From NCBI GenBank assembly GCA_009773555.1, contig WSXZ01000031.1:1-35800 (forward strand): a stretch of DNA of 35,800 nt, written 5' to 3'. Each line of letters opens with the position of its first letter. The first letter of the stretch is position 1. This DNA is from Methylocystaceae bacterium. GTDB lineage: Bacteria > Pseudomonadota > Alphaproteobacteria > Rhizobiales > Beijerinckiaceae. The notes under the pieces were generated by a model. It saw only the letters and a program-made list of their open reading frames with translations, did no database searches and was not told the DNA's origin. Positions 1 through 7,621 of the stretch are shown piece after piece. Made by a program: the position numbers and the translations under genes.

Positions 1-208
1 TCGCCATGCGTCGCCTCCATCGCTATCGCGATGAAAGAATCATGCTCTCGCCGATTCGGGAATCCCGAACAGAATCGGAAAACAACGAACCCGCTCTAGT
101 CCGCACGCGCGGCACGCGCCCGGGGGAACGAGCGCAAACGCCGTAAACATCGTCAGGGAGACGGCCCAGCGCTACATGAATAGCAAAATCGTAAGGCAGG
201 AGGCCCCC

Positions 209-478
209 ATGCCAAAAGGCATTCAGTTCACCGGCGATTTTGAGGTATCGGCGATGCCGGCGCTCATCCCTGGCAGCTGGTATATTGGATTTGCGTGCAG
301 ACAGTGCCGACAACGCTTTGCTTTTCTGAGCGAACTGACAGGCACGGGCGCTCTGGAGATATCCGGGCCCGCCACATTTAAGGTGACGTGTCGGAACTGC
401 GGAGCGCGCGGAGAATATTCGGCCACGGAGGTCATACAGTTTCAGGCCGCGCAGGGCGGACCGTCGTCGACCGCCTGA
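209..478 (+). CDS. Small CxxC-CxxC zinc-ribbon-like protein, unknown function
   Basis: The product is 89 residues. Four cysteines are arranged as CRQC (30, 33) and CRNC (61, 64), separated by 27 residues, which is the usual layout of a zinc ribbon or rubredoxin-type knuckle. The stretch between them alternates hydrophobic and polar residues, as expected for beta strands. I chose the ATG at 209 because a strong Shine-Dalgarno sequence (GGCAGGAGG, 195-203) sits just upstream. An in-frame ATG at 176 would add 11 residues and has a weaker site. There is no signal peptide or membrane segment, so it is probably cytoplasmic. It ends 54 bases from the convergent tryptophanase gene. The family is not recognised, and metal binding is inferred from cysteine spacing only. 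Confidence 0.7.
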   Translation: MPKGIQFTGDFEVSAMPALIPGSWYIGFACRQCRQRFAFLSELTGTGALEISGPATFKVTCRNCGARGEYSATEVIQFQAAQGGPSSTA

Positions 479-532
479 GCCGAGTCGCGCCGCCCTCACG
501 TAACCCTCACGCGCCGCCGCAGCGCTCGAGGC

Positions 533-1957
533 TCAACCTGCTCGTTCGTAATGGGCGGTGAAGTGCCGGAGAAATGGCGCCTGTTCAGTGATCCGGTAGG
601 CTTCGATTGACGCGCGCTGGCGGCCGATGGCGTCCAGCACTTCAATCAGATAGTCGAAATGGCTCTGCGTATAGACCCGGCGAGGAAACGCCAACCGCAC
701 CAATTCATGCGGCGCTGGGATCTCCTCTCCTCCTCCCGGCGCGGGCTTTCCGAACATGACGCTGCCGAGCTCCACGGCGCGAACCCCGCCCTCGAGATAA
801 AGCGCATTGACCAGTCCGATGCCAGGATAGTCGCTGGCCCTCAGATGCGGGCAAAACGCGGCCGCGTCGATGAATATGGCGTGGCCGCCGGCTGGGCGCA
901 CGATCGGGATGTCGCGCGAGATCAGCGCCGACGCCACATATTCGACGGTCGCGTGCCGATAGCGCTGATAGTCATATTCCAGCGCTTCCAACAAGCCGAC
1001 GGAGATTGCTTCCAGATCACGGCCGGCGAGACCGCCATATGTCGGAAATCCTTCGGTCAGGATGAGCAGGTTGCGAAAGTCGTCGGCCCATGAATCATCG
1101 TTGCAGGCCAGAAATCCACCGATATTTGCGAGCCCGTCCTTCTTCGCGCTCATCGTCGCGCCATCGGCGAATGAAAACATTTCCTGCGCAATTTCTAGCA
1201 GGCTGCGATCGGCGAAGCCTTGCTCGCGTTCTTTGATGAAGAATGCGTTTTCCGCAAAGCGGCAGGCGTCGATGATCAGCGGAATGCCGCGCTTGTTCAA
1301 GATTTCCTTGACGCTCCGGACGTTTTCCATCGACACCGGTTGGCCTCCGCCGGTGTTGTTGGTCACTGTCAGCATGCAGAAAGGAATATTTCCGGCGCCT
1401 TCGGCCTCGATCAACTGTTCGAGTCTGTCGAGGTCCATATTTCCCTTGAATCGTTTTTCAGAATGCAGTTCGCGCGCTTCGGTCGACGGTAAATCCGTCG
1501 CAACGGCGCCGACATATTCGATGTTCGCGCGCGTCGTGTCGAAGTGACCATTGTTGGGAACGACGTTCCCTTTCTGGAGACGCGTCGCAGCCAGAATGCG
1601 CTCGGCGGCGCGTCCCTGATGCGTCGGAAAAATGTGTTTAAAGCCGGTAATCTCGCGCACGGTTTGCTCGAAGCGTCGCCAAGAGCGGCTTCCGGCGTAG
1701 CTCTCGTCGCCAAGCATGAGAGCCGACCATTGACGGTCCGACATAGCGCCCGTGCCGCTGTCGGTCAGCAAGTCGATGGTGACGTGGTCGGCGTCCAAGA
1801 GGAAAACATTGTTGAAGGCGCTGGCGAGAAGCGCCTCACGCTCGCTGCGCGTGGTGATGGGCAGCGCCTCGGTCATCTTGATACGAAACGGCTCGATGAT
1901 CGTTCTCACGGGAATGCTCGCGATTAATAGCCGAGCCGACCGGGCTGTCGGCCACAT
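533..1957 (-). CDS. tnaA: Tryptophanase (tryptophan indole-lyase)
   Basis: This is a PLP-dependent beta-eliminating lyase that splits L-tryptophan into indole, pyruvate and ammonia. Similarity runs over the full length: EPFRIK near the N-terminus, IDLLTDSGTGAMS, PTHQGR, the MSAKKDG motif holding the PLP lysine, EGFPTYGGLAGRD and the C-terminal LRHFTA. Three positions separate tryptophanase from tyrosine phenol-lyase, and all favour tryptophanase here. Asp is present in GHFDTTR where phenol-lyase has Thr, Leu in RAVELG where phenol-lyase has its substrate-binding Arg, and His in LRHFTA where phenol-lyase has Phe. Overall sequence nevertheless has phenol-lyase-like stretches (AMSDRQW, GFKHI, AGRDLEA). 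The start is uncertain: ATG 1957 gives 474 residues, while a GTG at 1906 would match the family N-terminus length exactly, and a TTG lies at 1999. The 273 bases upstream show no TnaC-like leader peptide. Confidence 0.93.
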   Translation of the reverse strand: MWPTARSARLLIASIPVRTIIEPFRIKMTEALPITTRSEREALLASAFNNVFLLDADHVTIDLLTDSGTGAMSDRQWSALMLGDESYAGSRSWRRFEQTVREITGFKHIFPTHQGRAAERILAATRLQKGNVVPNNGHFDTTRANIEYVGAVATDLPSTEARELHSEKRFKGNMDLDRLEQLIEAEGAGNIPFCMLTVTNNTGGGQPVSMENVRSVKEILNKRGIPLIIDACRFAENAFFIKEREQGFADRSLLEIAQEMFSFADGATMSAKKDGLANIGGFLACNDDSWADDFRNLLILTEGFPTYGGLAGRDLEAISVGLLEALEYDYQRYRHATVEYVASALISRDIPIVRPAGGHAIFIDAAAFCPHLRASDYPGIGLVNALYLEGGVRAVELGSVMFGKPAPGGGEEIPAPHELVRLAFPRRVYTQSHFDYLIEVLDAIGRQRASIEAYRITEQAPFLRHFTAHYERAG

Positions 1958-2230
1958 GCGACTCACATGGGCCTCATCGCACGGCTGGTCCACTTCCAAG
2001 CGCCAACCGCAGGCATCGCCGCTCCTTCACAGCCGCCTGCGAGCTTCTTTCTCGTTGGTGGGTTTAACCTTGGGGATCGTCGGGCAATTCGGCGCATTCT
2101 GGCGTTCGCGCGTTTGACGCGGCGCGTGCATGGCGGCGATTGGATGCCGAACCGATTGCGACAAGCCTGGTCGCGGCGCCGCCAGCAGCGACGATCGATT
2201 GTGGACGACTGCGTCGATCAACGGCGATCG

Positions 2231-3583
2231 TTACTGCTGCTTCTCCCCGAGCCGTCCGAAAAACTTGCGAACCGAATTCGCGGTGCGCTTCAGAAAGGTG
2301 GAGAGCCCGTCGGTTTTCCGAGAGGCTTGATGGCTGGCGTTCCTGTCCTTGGCTTGATGCTTGGGTTTGGCGTCCGCGCCGGTATTGACTGCTCCGCGTC
2401 TGGACTCAGAGGCGTTTTGCTCTTGTTCGGGCCTGATCTGCTCACGCGATCTTTCCGGCGCCACGGCTGCGGGCTCCGCATTTGAATTCTTGTCCGGCTT
2501 TGCAGGCGATGCGGCTTCCGGAGCGGCCCGCGGAACTGGCGCCGGCAGAGTCGCCGCTGGCGCAGCCTCATTGTCATGGAGCGCCTTGTCTCCGTGCTCA
2601 CGCTCTTGGGATGGAGAGCGCGCTTTGCTTCCGTGCTCGGCGCCTGGCGCAACAGGATTCGGTTTCGAGCCTTCTGGCGTTTCGGCCGGAGGCGCGGCGA
2701 TGATTGCGGCGTCGCTCGGCCCTGCCGGCGCGGCGTTGCTCGGATGTGGCGCCGCGTCGTTTGTCGGCGCGCTTCCCTTCTCCATGGGCTTTGCCGCCGG
2801 GGCGTCCGAGGACTTCGCCTTGGGCAATGCGCTCTGGCTGGGATTGACCTTTTCCTGTCTTGTCGGCGGCGACGCGCCGGGCGCGCCCGCGCGTTTGGTT
2901 GAATCGACAGAGCCAAAGAGCAATGTCTTGACGCCAATAACGGAAACCAAACCGCCAACAACGACGAGACCGGCTATTAGGATTATCCGGCCGGCGCGGC
3001 GCGGCGGCTTGTCGAGAACCGTTCCGTCGTGGCGGCTTACAAGAGGCGCAAGGGCTGTTGCTGAAGCTTCATCATTGGCGCCTGTCGCCGCGTCTTGGTT
3101 CGCAGACCCGCGATCCTCGGACAGGCTGATGCGCTCCACCGCGACGCCGCCATCCGACGGCGACGAGTCCAGATCTGAAAGGGAATGGTCGTCGCCAACG
3201 CCCGCCGCTTCTGCTTGATCCGGTCCGGCGATCGTTTCTCGTCGCCGTTCTTCTTGCTGGTGACGCTTGAAGCCTTCGATGAGCCAGTTATCGACGGGAA
3301 CTTCCTTGCTGGCCGCATGCGTCTGTCCGCTACTGGATCGATGGCTCGCGGCTTTTGCACGCTCCTCCTCTTGCCGACGCCTGAAGGCTTCAGCGATCCA
3401 ATTACTGCCGGATCCGTCGTGAGCTCGGCGCGTCTCGCCGGCGTCGGCGCCGCTTGGGGAAGAGCCGCGTTCGCTGCTTCGCCGCGCGTCTTCGCGGCGT
3501 TTCAAGGCGCCGAGCGTCCAATCGCTTTCGAGAATTTCTTGCAAAATCTTATCCCCACTCACCGGCTCCGCTCCTGCGCTCAT
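2231..3583 (-). CDS. Single-pass membrane protein with three N-terminal Trp-motif repeats, unknown function
   Basis: The product is 450 residues and I do not recognise the family. The N-terminal 120 residues carry three copies of a short motif centred on Trp22, Trp62 and Trp100: DWTLGALKRRED, NWIAEAFRRRQEEE and NWLIEGFKRHQQEE. They are 40 and 38 residues apart in Ser/Gly-rich, charged linkers. One strong hydrophobic segment (about 200-223) follows a basic PPRR stretch, suggesting the motif region is cytoplasmic and the rest periplasmic. Residues 230-420 are low-complexity Pro/Ala/Ser/Lys/Glu-rich, and the last 25 residues are basic and aromatic (FLKRTANSVRKFFGRLG). This resembles bitopic cell-envelope or scaffold proteins in layout only. 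It is monocistronic as far as can be seen, 273 bases upstream of tnaA. The ATG at 3583 has only a weak ribosome site. Confidence 0.75.
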   Translation of the reverse strand: MSAGAEPVSGDKILQEILESDWTLGALKRREDARRSSERGSSPSGADAGETRRAHDGSGSNWIAEAFRRRQEEERAKAASHRSSSGQTHAASKEVPVDNWLIEGFKRHQQEERRRETIAGPDQAEAAGVGDDHSLSDLDSSPSDGGVAVERISLSEDRGSANQDAATGANDEASATALAPLVSRHDGTVLDKPPRRAGRIILIAGLVVVGGLVSVIGVKTLLFGSVDSTKRAGAPGASPPTRQEKVNPSQSALPKAKSSDAPAAKPMEKGSAPTNDAAPHPSNAAPAGPSDAAIIAAPPAETPEGSKPNPVAPGAEHGSKARSPSQEREHGDKALHDNEAAPAATLPAPVPRAAPEAASPAKPDKNSNAEPAAVAPERSREQIRPEQEQNASESRRGAVNTGADAKPKHQAKDRNASHQASRKTDGLSTFLKRTANSVRKFFGRLGEKQQ

Positions 3584-3993
3584 TGGCTGCAGCGATGATC
3601 ATCCGGGAACGCATGAGGTTTACACGAATGATCGATGCTAGCTGACTGACGGCGTGCGTCAATGATCCTGGGCTCTACTCCGCCTTGGTCAGGTTGGCGG
3701 CGCGCGAAATCTGCGCTCGAACAACCTCATAACGCAAGCGTCGCTCGAACCAGAGCAGTGGCGGCGGGAGCTTCAATGCCGAGCTTACGACGCGCCATGT
3801 GGACGCGCCATGTGGACGCGAGATGTGACGGTGGCGCAGAAATGGCCATTCGGGGTAAGCTCTCGCTAAGCGGGAAGTGGTGAGAGAAGGTGGAACGCCG
3901 CGGCGGCCGAGAGGGCGCGCCAGACGTACAAGCAGGGCCAAGACGGCCAAGACGGAAGCGAGTGCAGAAATTTTCAACACAAGGAAACAGACT
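3584..3993. other. Intergenic region between divergent genes
   Basis: About 410 bases separate the divergently transcribed membrane protein gene (minus strand) and the lytic transglycosylase gene (plus strand). It must hold both promoters, but I see no convincing -35/-10 pair. Open frames across it are short and lack ribosome sites or family features. The only structured element is a 13-base tandem repeat at 3789-3820. Confidence 0.5.
3789..3820. repeat. 13-bp tandem repeat, 2.5 copies
   Basis: The unit GACGCGCCATGTG occurs at 3789-3801 and again at 3802-3814, with a partial third copy GACGCG at 3815-3820. The two full copies are identical. It lies in the divergent intergenic region about 175 bases before the transglycosylase start, so it could be a direct-repeat regulator site or simply slippage. 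Confidence 0.85.
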
Positions 3994-4791
3994 ATGCGGA
4001 CTGTCCTCAAATTTTCGATTGCGCTCGCGTTTGTTGGAATTTCCCATCCCGCACTGGCGGCCCAGTGTGGACGCTCGGCGGCGGGCTTCGACAATTGGAA
4101 GCAGGAATTCGCGCAGGAAGCGCGCGGCCAAGGGATAGGTCAGGCCGGCATCAGCGCGTTGATGGGCACCCATTACAACGCGCCGACGATTTCCGCCGAC
4201 CGCGGCCAGAAGAGCTTCCGTCTTTCGCTCGACCAGTTCCTCGCCAAGCGTGGCGGCTCGGCCATTGTGTCGCGTGGCCGCGCGCTCAAGCGGTCCTACG
4301 GCGGTCTCTTCGCCCAGATCGAGCAGCGCTACGGCGTTCCGCCAGGACCTCTTCTCGCGATCTGGGGGATGGAGACTGGATTTGGCGCGGTGCATGGCAA
4401 TCAGCACGCGCTGTCGGCTGTCGCGACCTTGGCCTATGACTGCCGCCGCTCCGACTTTTTCACCGATCAGCTCTATGCCGCGCTGACATTGGTGGATCGA
4501 GGCGCGTTGTCGCCGAGCGCGCGCGGCTCGATGCATGGCGAAATTGGCCAGACCCAATTCCTGCCGAAGAACATCCTGAATTACGGCGGCGGCGGCAATC
4601 TCGACAACTCGGCCGCGGCGCTCAACGCCACGGCCAATTTCCTTCACGCCCATGGCTGGCGCGCGGGAGGCGGCTATCAGCCGGGCGAGAGCAATTTCAG
4701 CGCGATCCAGGCGTGGAATGCAGCTTCGGTCTATCAACAGGCGATTGCGCAGATTGGCCGCCAGATCGACGGCGGCGGCGCCTACCAGTGA
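3994..4791 (+). CDS. Lytic murein transglycosylase, MltB/SLT_2 type, secreted
   Basis: This 265-residue enzyme would cleave the glycan strands of peptidoglycan in the periplasm, forming 1,6-anhydro-muramic ends. Residues 1-23 are a signal peptide (MRTVLKFSIA, then a hydrophobic core ending SHPALAA). The transglycosylase domain fills the rest: QRYGVPPGPLLAIWGMETGFG holds the likely catalytic Glu127, followed by a GEIGQTQFLP segment and NFLHAHGW, both typical of the SLT_2 (MltB) family. There is no C-terminal peptidoglycan-binding domain, so it is a short, single-domain version. I placed the start at ATG 3994, not at an upstream in-frame start at 3877, because the signal peptide begins there and AAGGAAA (3981-3987) lies just before it. 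No lipobox is present, so it should be soluble in the periplasm. Confidence 0.9.
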   Translation: MRTVLKFSIALAFVGISHPALAAQCGRSAAGFDNWKQEFAQEARGQGIGQAGISALMGTHYNAPTISADRGQKSFRLSLDQFLAKRGGSAIVSRGRALKRSYGGLFAQIEQRYGVPPGPLLAIWGMETGFGAVHGNQHALSAVATLAYDCRRSDFFTDQLYAALTLVDRGALSPSARGSMHGEIGQTQFLPKNILNYGGGGNLDNSAAALNATANFLHAHGWRAGGGYQPGESNFSAIQAWNAASVYQQAIAQIGRQIDGGGAYQ

Positions 4792-4804
4792 CGCGCTAAA
4801 CCCC

Positions 4805-4834
4805 AAAAAAACGCCGGCGCAATCGGCGCCGGCG
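4805..4834 (-). terminator. Rho-independent terminator for the 4868-5551 gene
   Basis: A 9-bp perfect inverted repeat (CGCCGGCGC, 4812-4820, with GCGCCGGCG, 4826-4834) encloses a 5-base loop. Read on the minus strand, the hairpin is followed directly by seven T residues (4811 down to 4805). It lies 34 bases past the stop of the minus-strand gene and 21 bases past the stop of the convergent transglycosylase gene. It may also act weakly on plus-strand transcripts. Confidence 0.9.
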
Positions 4835-4867
4835 CAAATTCCTCAAACGCCTCGAGGCGAGGCGCCA

Positions 4868-5551
4868 TCACTCAGCCGGAGTCGCTTCCGGTCCGTGATC
4901 CTCGTCGGGTGCACTCGGCGGCGGAGGCGGCGGCGGGGGTTTATGCGCCTTGGCCGCGGTCGTCGTGTCACGACGGCGATGGACGAGATAGATTAAGAAG
5001 GCGGCGATCGTGCCGAGGCCGAGCGTCAGATAGACCCCCGTGACCGTGACGATGCCGACGAAATAGCCCGGCTCATTGAACGTATGTTCGAAATTGATCG
5101 TGCCTGTCGGGTAGCTCTTGGGCTCCCGGTAGGCGACGGTGACGGCCTGGAGATCCTCGTTTTCCTTCTCCTCCCCGCCGATATCCTTGACGATGCGCAG
5201 TTCGACCTTCATGTCGCGCAGCTCTTCCTGCTCCGCGTCGAAAACCATGATAATCGGCCCGGTGGCGGGAATGTCTTCGCAGAATTCGTTCTTGGACGCT
5301 TCCGGCAGGTAGCCAGTGAAGTTCATGATGTCCGGCCCAATGAAGAGCCGGCACCGGCCTTCGGCCGCCCCCAAGCGCCCGTGCGCCTCTGCCGGAGCGG
5401 GCGCGCCGGCGACCATCGTCACGACAACAGCCGCGGCCGATAAAACAGCGAGGCGAAGGCCTCTAGCGAAACGGCAAGCGTCCCGCTGCGCGAAGCGATC
5501 TTCGCCCACGTCCGGCGCAGGATGCGCTTCCGGATTTCCACCATCACGCAT
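4868..5551 (-). CDS. Periplasmic protein with C-terminal membrane anchor and proline tail, unknown function
   Basis: The product is 227 residues and the family is not recognised. After a charged 30-residue leader comes a hydrophobic stretch (31-50) ending PAEAH, a good signal peptidase site that would leave His57 as the mature N-terminus. The periplasmic domain (57-170) has two cysteines (67 and 91) that could form a disulfide and looks beta-rich (KVELRIV, LQAVTVAYRE, TINFEHTFNEPGYFVGIVTVTG), suggesting an Ig-like or CopC-like fold. One membrane helix follows (172-190), then HRRR and a cytoplasmic tail with eight consecutive prolines (205-212) and an acidic end. The start is the ATG at 5551 because a consensus AGGAGGT precedes it. 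A strong terminator follows the gene. Function is unknown; a role in metal or ligand binding at the membrane surface is only a guess. Confidence 0.8.
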   Translation of the reverse strand: MRDGGNPEAHPAPDVGEDRFAQRDACRFARGLRLAVLSAAAVVVTMVAGAPAPAEAHGRLGAAEGRCRLFIGPDIMNFTGYLPEASKNEFCEDIPATGPIIMVFDAEQEELRDMKVELRIVKDIGGEEKENEDLQAVTVAYREPKSYPTGTINFEHTFNEPGYFVGIVTVTGVYLTLGLGTIAAFLIYLVHRRRDTTTAAKAHKPPPPPPPPSAPDEDHGPEATPAE

Positions 5552-6011
5552 GATGACCTCCTGGGTCTTCGTGTGACAAGAACACGCGACTCTCAGAAAT
5601 GTTGCGTTCGCGCCGCACAAACCACTCCCGTCAGGGTTCCGCTCGGGGAGTCGCTCCTAACAACGCCTGAGGCTTGATGTTAGCGGATTCCGGCGCATCA
5701 GCAAGGGTGCGACAATCAGCCGCTGTTTCCGCGGCGCGCAACGTGGCGGCCCTTTCTACGCGCGGCGCTCCTTGGAATCGCCGGCAACCAAACGAAGGCC
5801 GCTCGGACGAATGCCTTTTGCAGCGCAAAATAAAATTGACAAAAATCAGAAAAATATTCTCCGCCGGCTTTCCGTCGTGAAACCACCTTAACAAGAGTTC
5901 ATCACGGGGAAGCTTGCCACCCAATTAAGGCGGAGCCATATTCAGCGCGAGGCTGGGAGCGCTTTTCTCTATAGCGAAGCGCGGAACGGCCAAACAGACC
6001 AAGAGGATCAC
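5552..6011. other. Intergenic region between divergent genes, with AT-rich island
   Basis: About 460 bases separate the minus-strand anchored periplasmic protein gene and the plus-strand BAX-inhibitor-like gene. No frame here has coding features. The notable part is an AT-rich island at 5826-5860 in otherwise GC-rich DNA. It contains a perfect TTGACA at 5836-5841 and a TATTCT at 5855-5860; the spacing of 13 is too short for a standard promoter. It is still the most likely place for RNA polymerase or a regulator to bind. Confidence 0.4.
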
Positions 6012-6779
6012 ATGTCCAACTTCGACCGCAACACCAGCTTCGGCTACGGGCGCGGGGTCGCGCGGCCGACCACGGCTGAGATCGACCAGGGCCTGCGCAG
6101 CTATATGCTTGGCGTCTATAATTATATGACGCTGGGCTTGGCCGTCACCGGGCTCGTCGCGCTCGGCGTTTATATGCTCGCCGTCGCCAAGGTGGCGCCC
6201 GGCGCGATCGAACTGACGTCCTTCGGCCACACGCTCTACGCCACACCGCTGCGCTGGGTGGTGATTCTGTCGCCGCTGGCGTTCATTTTCTTCTTGGGCG
6301 CGCGCGCGAACACCATTTCCGCGGCGACGGCCCGCAATCTCTTCATCGCCTTCGCGGCGGTGATGGGATTGTCGATGTCCTCGCTGTTGCTCGTCTTCAC
6401 GGGCGTATCGATCGCCCGGGTCTTCTTCATTACCGCCGCGGCGTTCGGCGGGCTGAGCCTTTACGGCTACATGACGCAGCGGGATCTGTCCGCCTTCGGC
6501 TCCTTCCTGGTGATGGGCGTCTGGGGGCTCGTGATCGCCGGCCTCGTCAATCTGTTCCTGCAGTCGACCGGCCTGCAGTTCGCGCTGTCGATCATCGCGG
6601 TGTTGGTGTTCGCCGGCCTGACGGCCTGGGACACGCAGAACATCAAGGACATGTATTACAGCAGCGACAGCTATGAAGTCGCGCAGAAGAAGAGCGTTTT
6701 CGGCGCGCTCTCGCTCTATCTGGACTTCATCAACATGTTCCAGTCGCTGCTGTTCCTGTTCGGCCAGCGCAACAACTAA
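6012..6779 (+). CDS. BAX inhibitor-1 / YccA family membrane protein
   Basis: The product is 255 residues with about seven membrane helices (roughly 35-58, 82-97, 108-130, 134-152, 162-184, 188-206 and 230-250). The family signatures are the AWDTQNIK motif around Asp207 and the C-terminal ALSLYLDFINMFQSLLFLFG with Asp238; paired acidic residues here form the pH-sensing dyad in studied members. Family members act as calcium leak channels or, like YccA and YbhL, interact with the FtsH protease; the role in this organism is not known. AGAGGA sits just before the start codon. It is a single-gene unit closed by a strong terminator, and the AT-rich island about 150 bases upstream may hold its promoter. 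Confidence 0.95.
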   Translation: MSNFDRNTSFGYGRGVARPTTAEIDQGLRSYMLGVYNYMTLGLAVTGLVALGVYMLAVAKVAPGAIELTSFGHTLYATPLRWVVILSPLAFIFFLGARANTISAATARNLFIAFAAVMGLSMSSLLLVFTGVSIARVFFITAAAFGGLSLYGYMTQRDLSAFGSFLVMGVWGLVIAGLVNLFLQSTGLQFALSIIAVLVFAGLTAWDTQNIKDMYYSSDSYEVAQKKSVFGALSLYLDFINMFQSLLFLFGQRNN

Positions 6780-6798
6780 ACGGGCGCCCGCCCGAGAA

Positions 6799-6826
6799 AA
6801 GCCCCGCTTCGGCGGGGCTTCTTCTT
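6799..6826 (+). terminator. Rho-independent terminator after the BAX-inhibitor-like gene
   Basis: The inverted repeat GCCCCGC (6801-6807) and GCGGGGC (6812-6818) encloses the stable TTCG tetraloop and is extended by two A-T pairs. The hairpin is followed by the pyrimidine-rich TTCTTCTT. It lies 20 bases past the stop codon at 6779 and separates this gene from ccdA. Confidence 0.93.
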
Positions 6827-6892
6827 GCGTAAGCCTTTGCGGTCCGGCCCGCCCTGTGGCAGACGCGCCGAGCGACCCAACAAGGAGCCTTA

Positions 6893-7621
6893 ATGGCGGA
6901 TGTCACATTCCCGGCCGCTGCGGCGGCGGGACTACTGTCTTTTCTCTCCCCCTGCGTCCTGCCTCTTGTGCCGCCCTATCTGACCTATCTCGCGGGCGTC
7001 AGCATGGAGGATCTCGAACTCGAGACGCGCTCCGCCGCGCGGCGCGACATTCTGCTGTCGTCGATTCTGTTCGTCCTTGGCTTTACGACGGTCTTCGTCG
7101 CCCTTGGGGCGACGGCCAGCGCCTTCGGCGGCGTGCTGCGCGCCAATATGCATATTCTGTCCTGGGTCGCGGGCGGCATCATCATTCTGATGGGCCTGCA
7201 CTTCATCGGACTCCTGAAAGTCGACCTGCTGTATCGCGAGAAGCGCGCCGAGATCGCCAAGCCGATGGGGCTTTTCGGCTCTTATGTCATGGGGCTCGCC
7301 TTCGCGTTCGGCTGGACGCCCTGCATCGGGCCGATCCTCGCCGCCATTCTCGCCGTCGCGGGGACACAGGAGACGGTGCCGCTCGGCGCCGCTCTGCTCG
7401 CAACCTATTCGCTCGGCCTCGGTCTGCCTTTCATCGGGGCCGGCCTAGCGCTCGGCCGCTTCCTCGCCTTCGTTGCGCGTTTCCGCCGGCATTTTGGAAA
7501 AGTCGAAAAAGTCGTCGGCGTGCTGCTCGTCTTCACCGGAATCGCATTTCTCACGGGCGGCGTGCAGGAGATGTCCTATTGGCTACTGGAACTGTTTCCT
7601 GGCCTCGCCAGGCTCGGATAG
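6893..7621 (+). CDS. ccdA: CcdA-type cytochrome c biogenesis / thiol-reductant transporter
   Basis: This 242-residue, six-helix inner-membrane protein carries reducing equivalents from cytoplasmic thioredoxin to the periplasm, feeding haem-attachment or disulfide-reducing partners. The two redox cysteines are in the conserved places: Cys21 in LSFLSPCVLPLVPPY and Cys144 in GWTPCIGPILA, at the start of each half of the internally duplicated domain. The length fits the short CcdA form without the thioredoxin domains of DsbD. AAGGAG (6882-6887) is six bases before the start codon. The next gene begins inside its 3' end, so the two are probably co-transcribed. The substrate partner (cytochrome c maturation, or a TlpA or DsbE-type protein) is not in this window. 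Confidence 0.93.
   Translation: MADVTFPAAAAAGLLSFLSPCVLPLVPPYLTYLAGVSMEDLELETRSAARRDILLSSILFVLGFTTVFVALGATASAFGGVLRANMHILSWVAGGIIILMGLHFIGLLKVDLLYREKRAEIAKPMGLFGSYVMGLAFAFGWTPCIGPILAAILAVAGTQETVPLGAALLATYSLGLGLPFIGAGLALGRFLAFVARFRRHFGKVEKVVGVLLVFTGIAFLTGGVQEMSYWLLELFPGLARLG

Noticed and set aside
55..69. Short palindrome TTCGGGAATCCCGAA near the window start
   Set aside because: It is 15 bases long and not placed near a clear promoter. Palindromes this short are expected by chance.
1958..2230. Possible TnaC-type leader peptide upstream of tnaA
   Set aside because: The only minus-strand frame is Arg/Ala-rich and lacks Trp followed by a stop or proline arrangement like TnaC.
3662..3883. A 73-codon plus-strand frame in the 3584-3993 gap
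   Set aside because: It has no ribosome site, and it includes the 13-bp tandem repeat and no recognisable domain.
6673..7578. Upstream extension of the DUF1624 frame across the BAX-inhibitor end, terminator and ccdA
   Set aside because: The extension runs through a rho-independent terminator and is Arg/Ser-rich without conservation features. Only the part from about 7579 on resembles the family.
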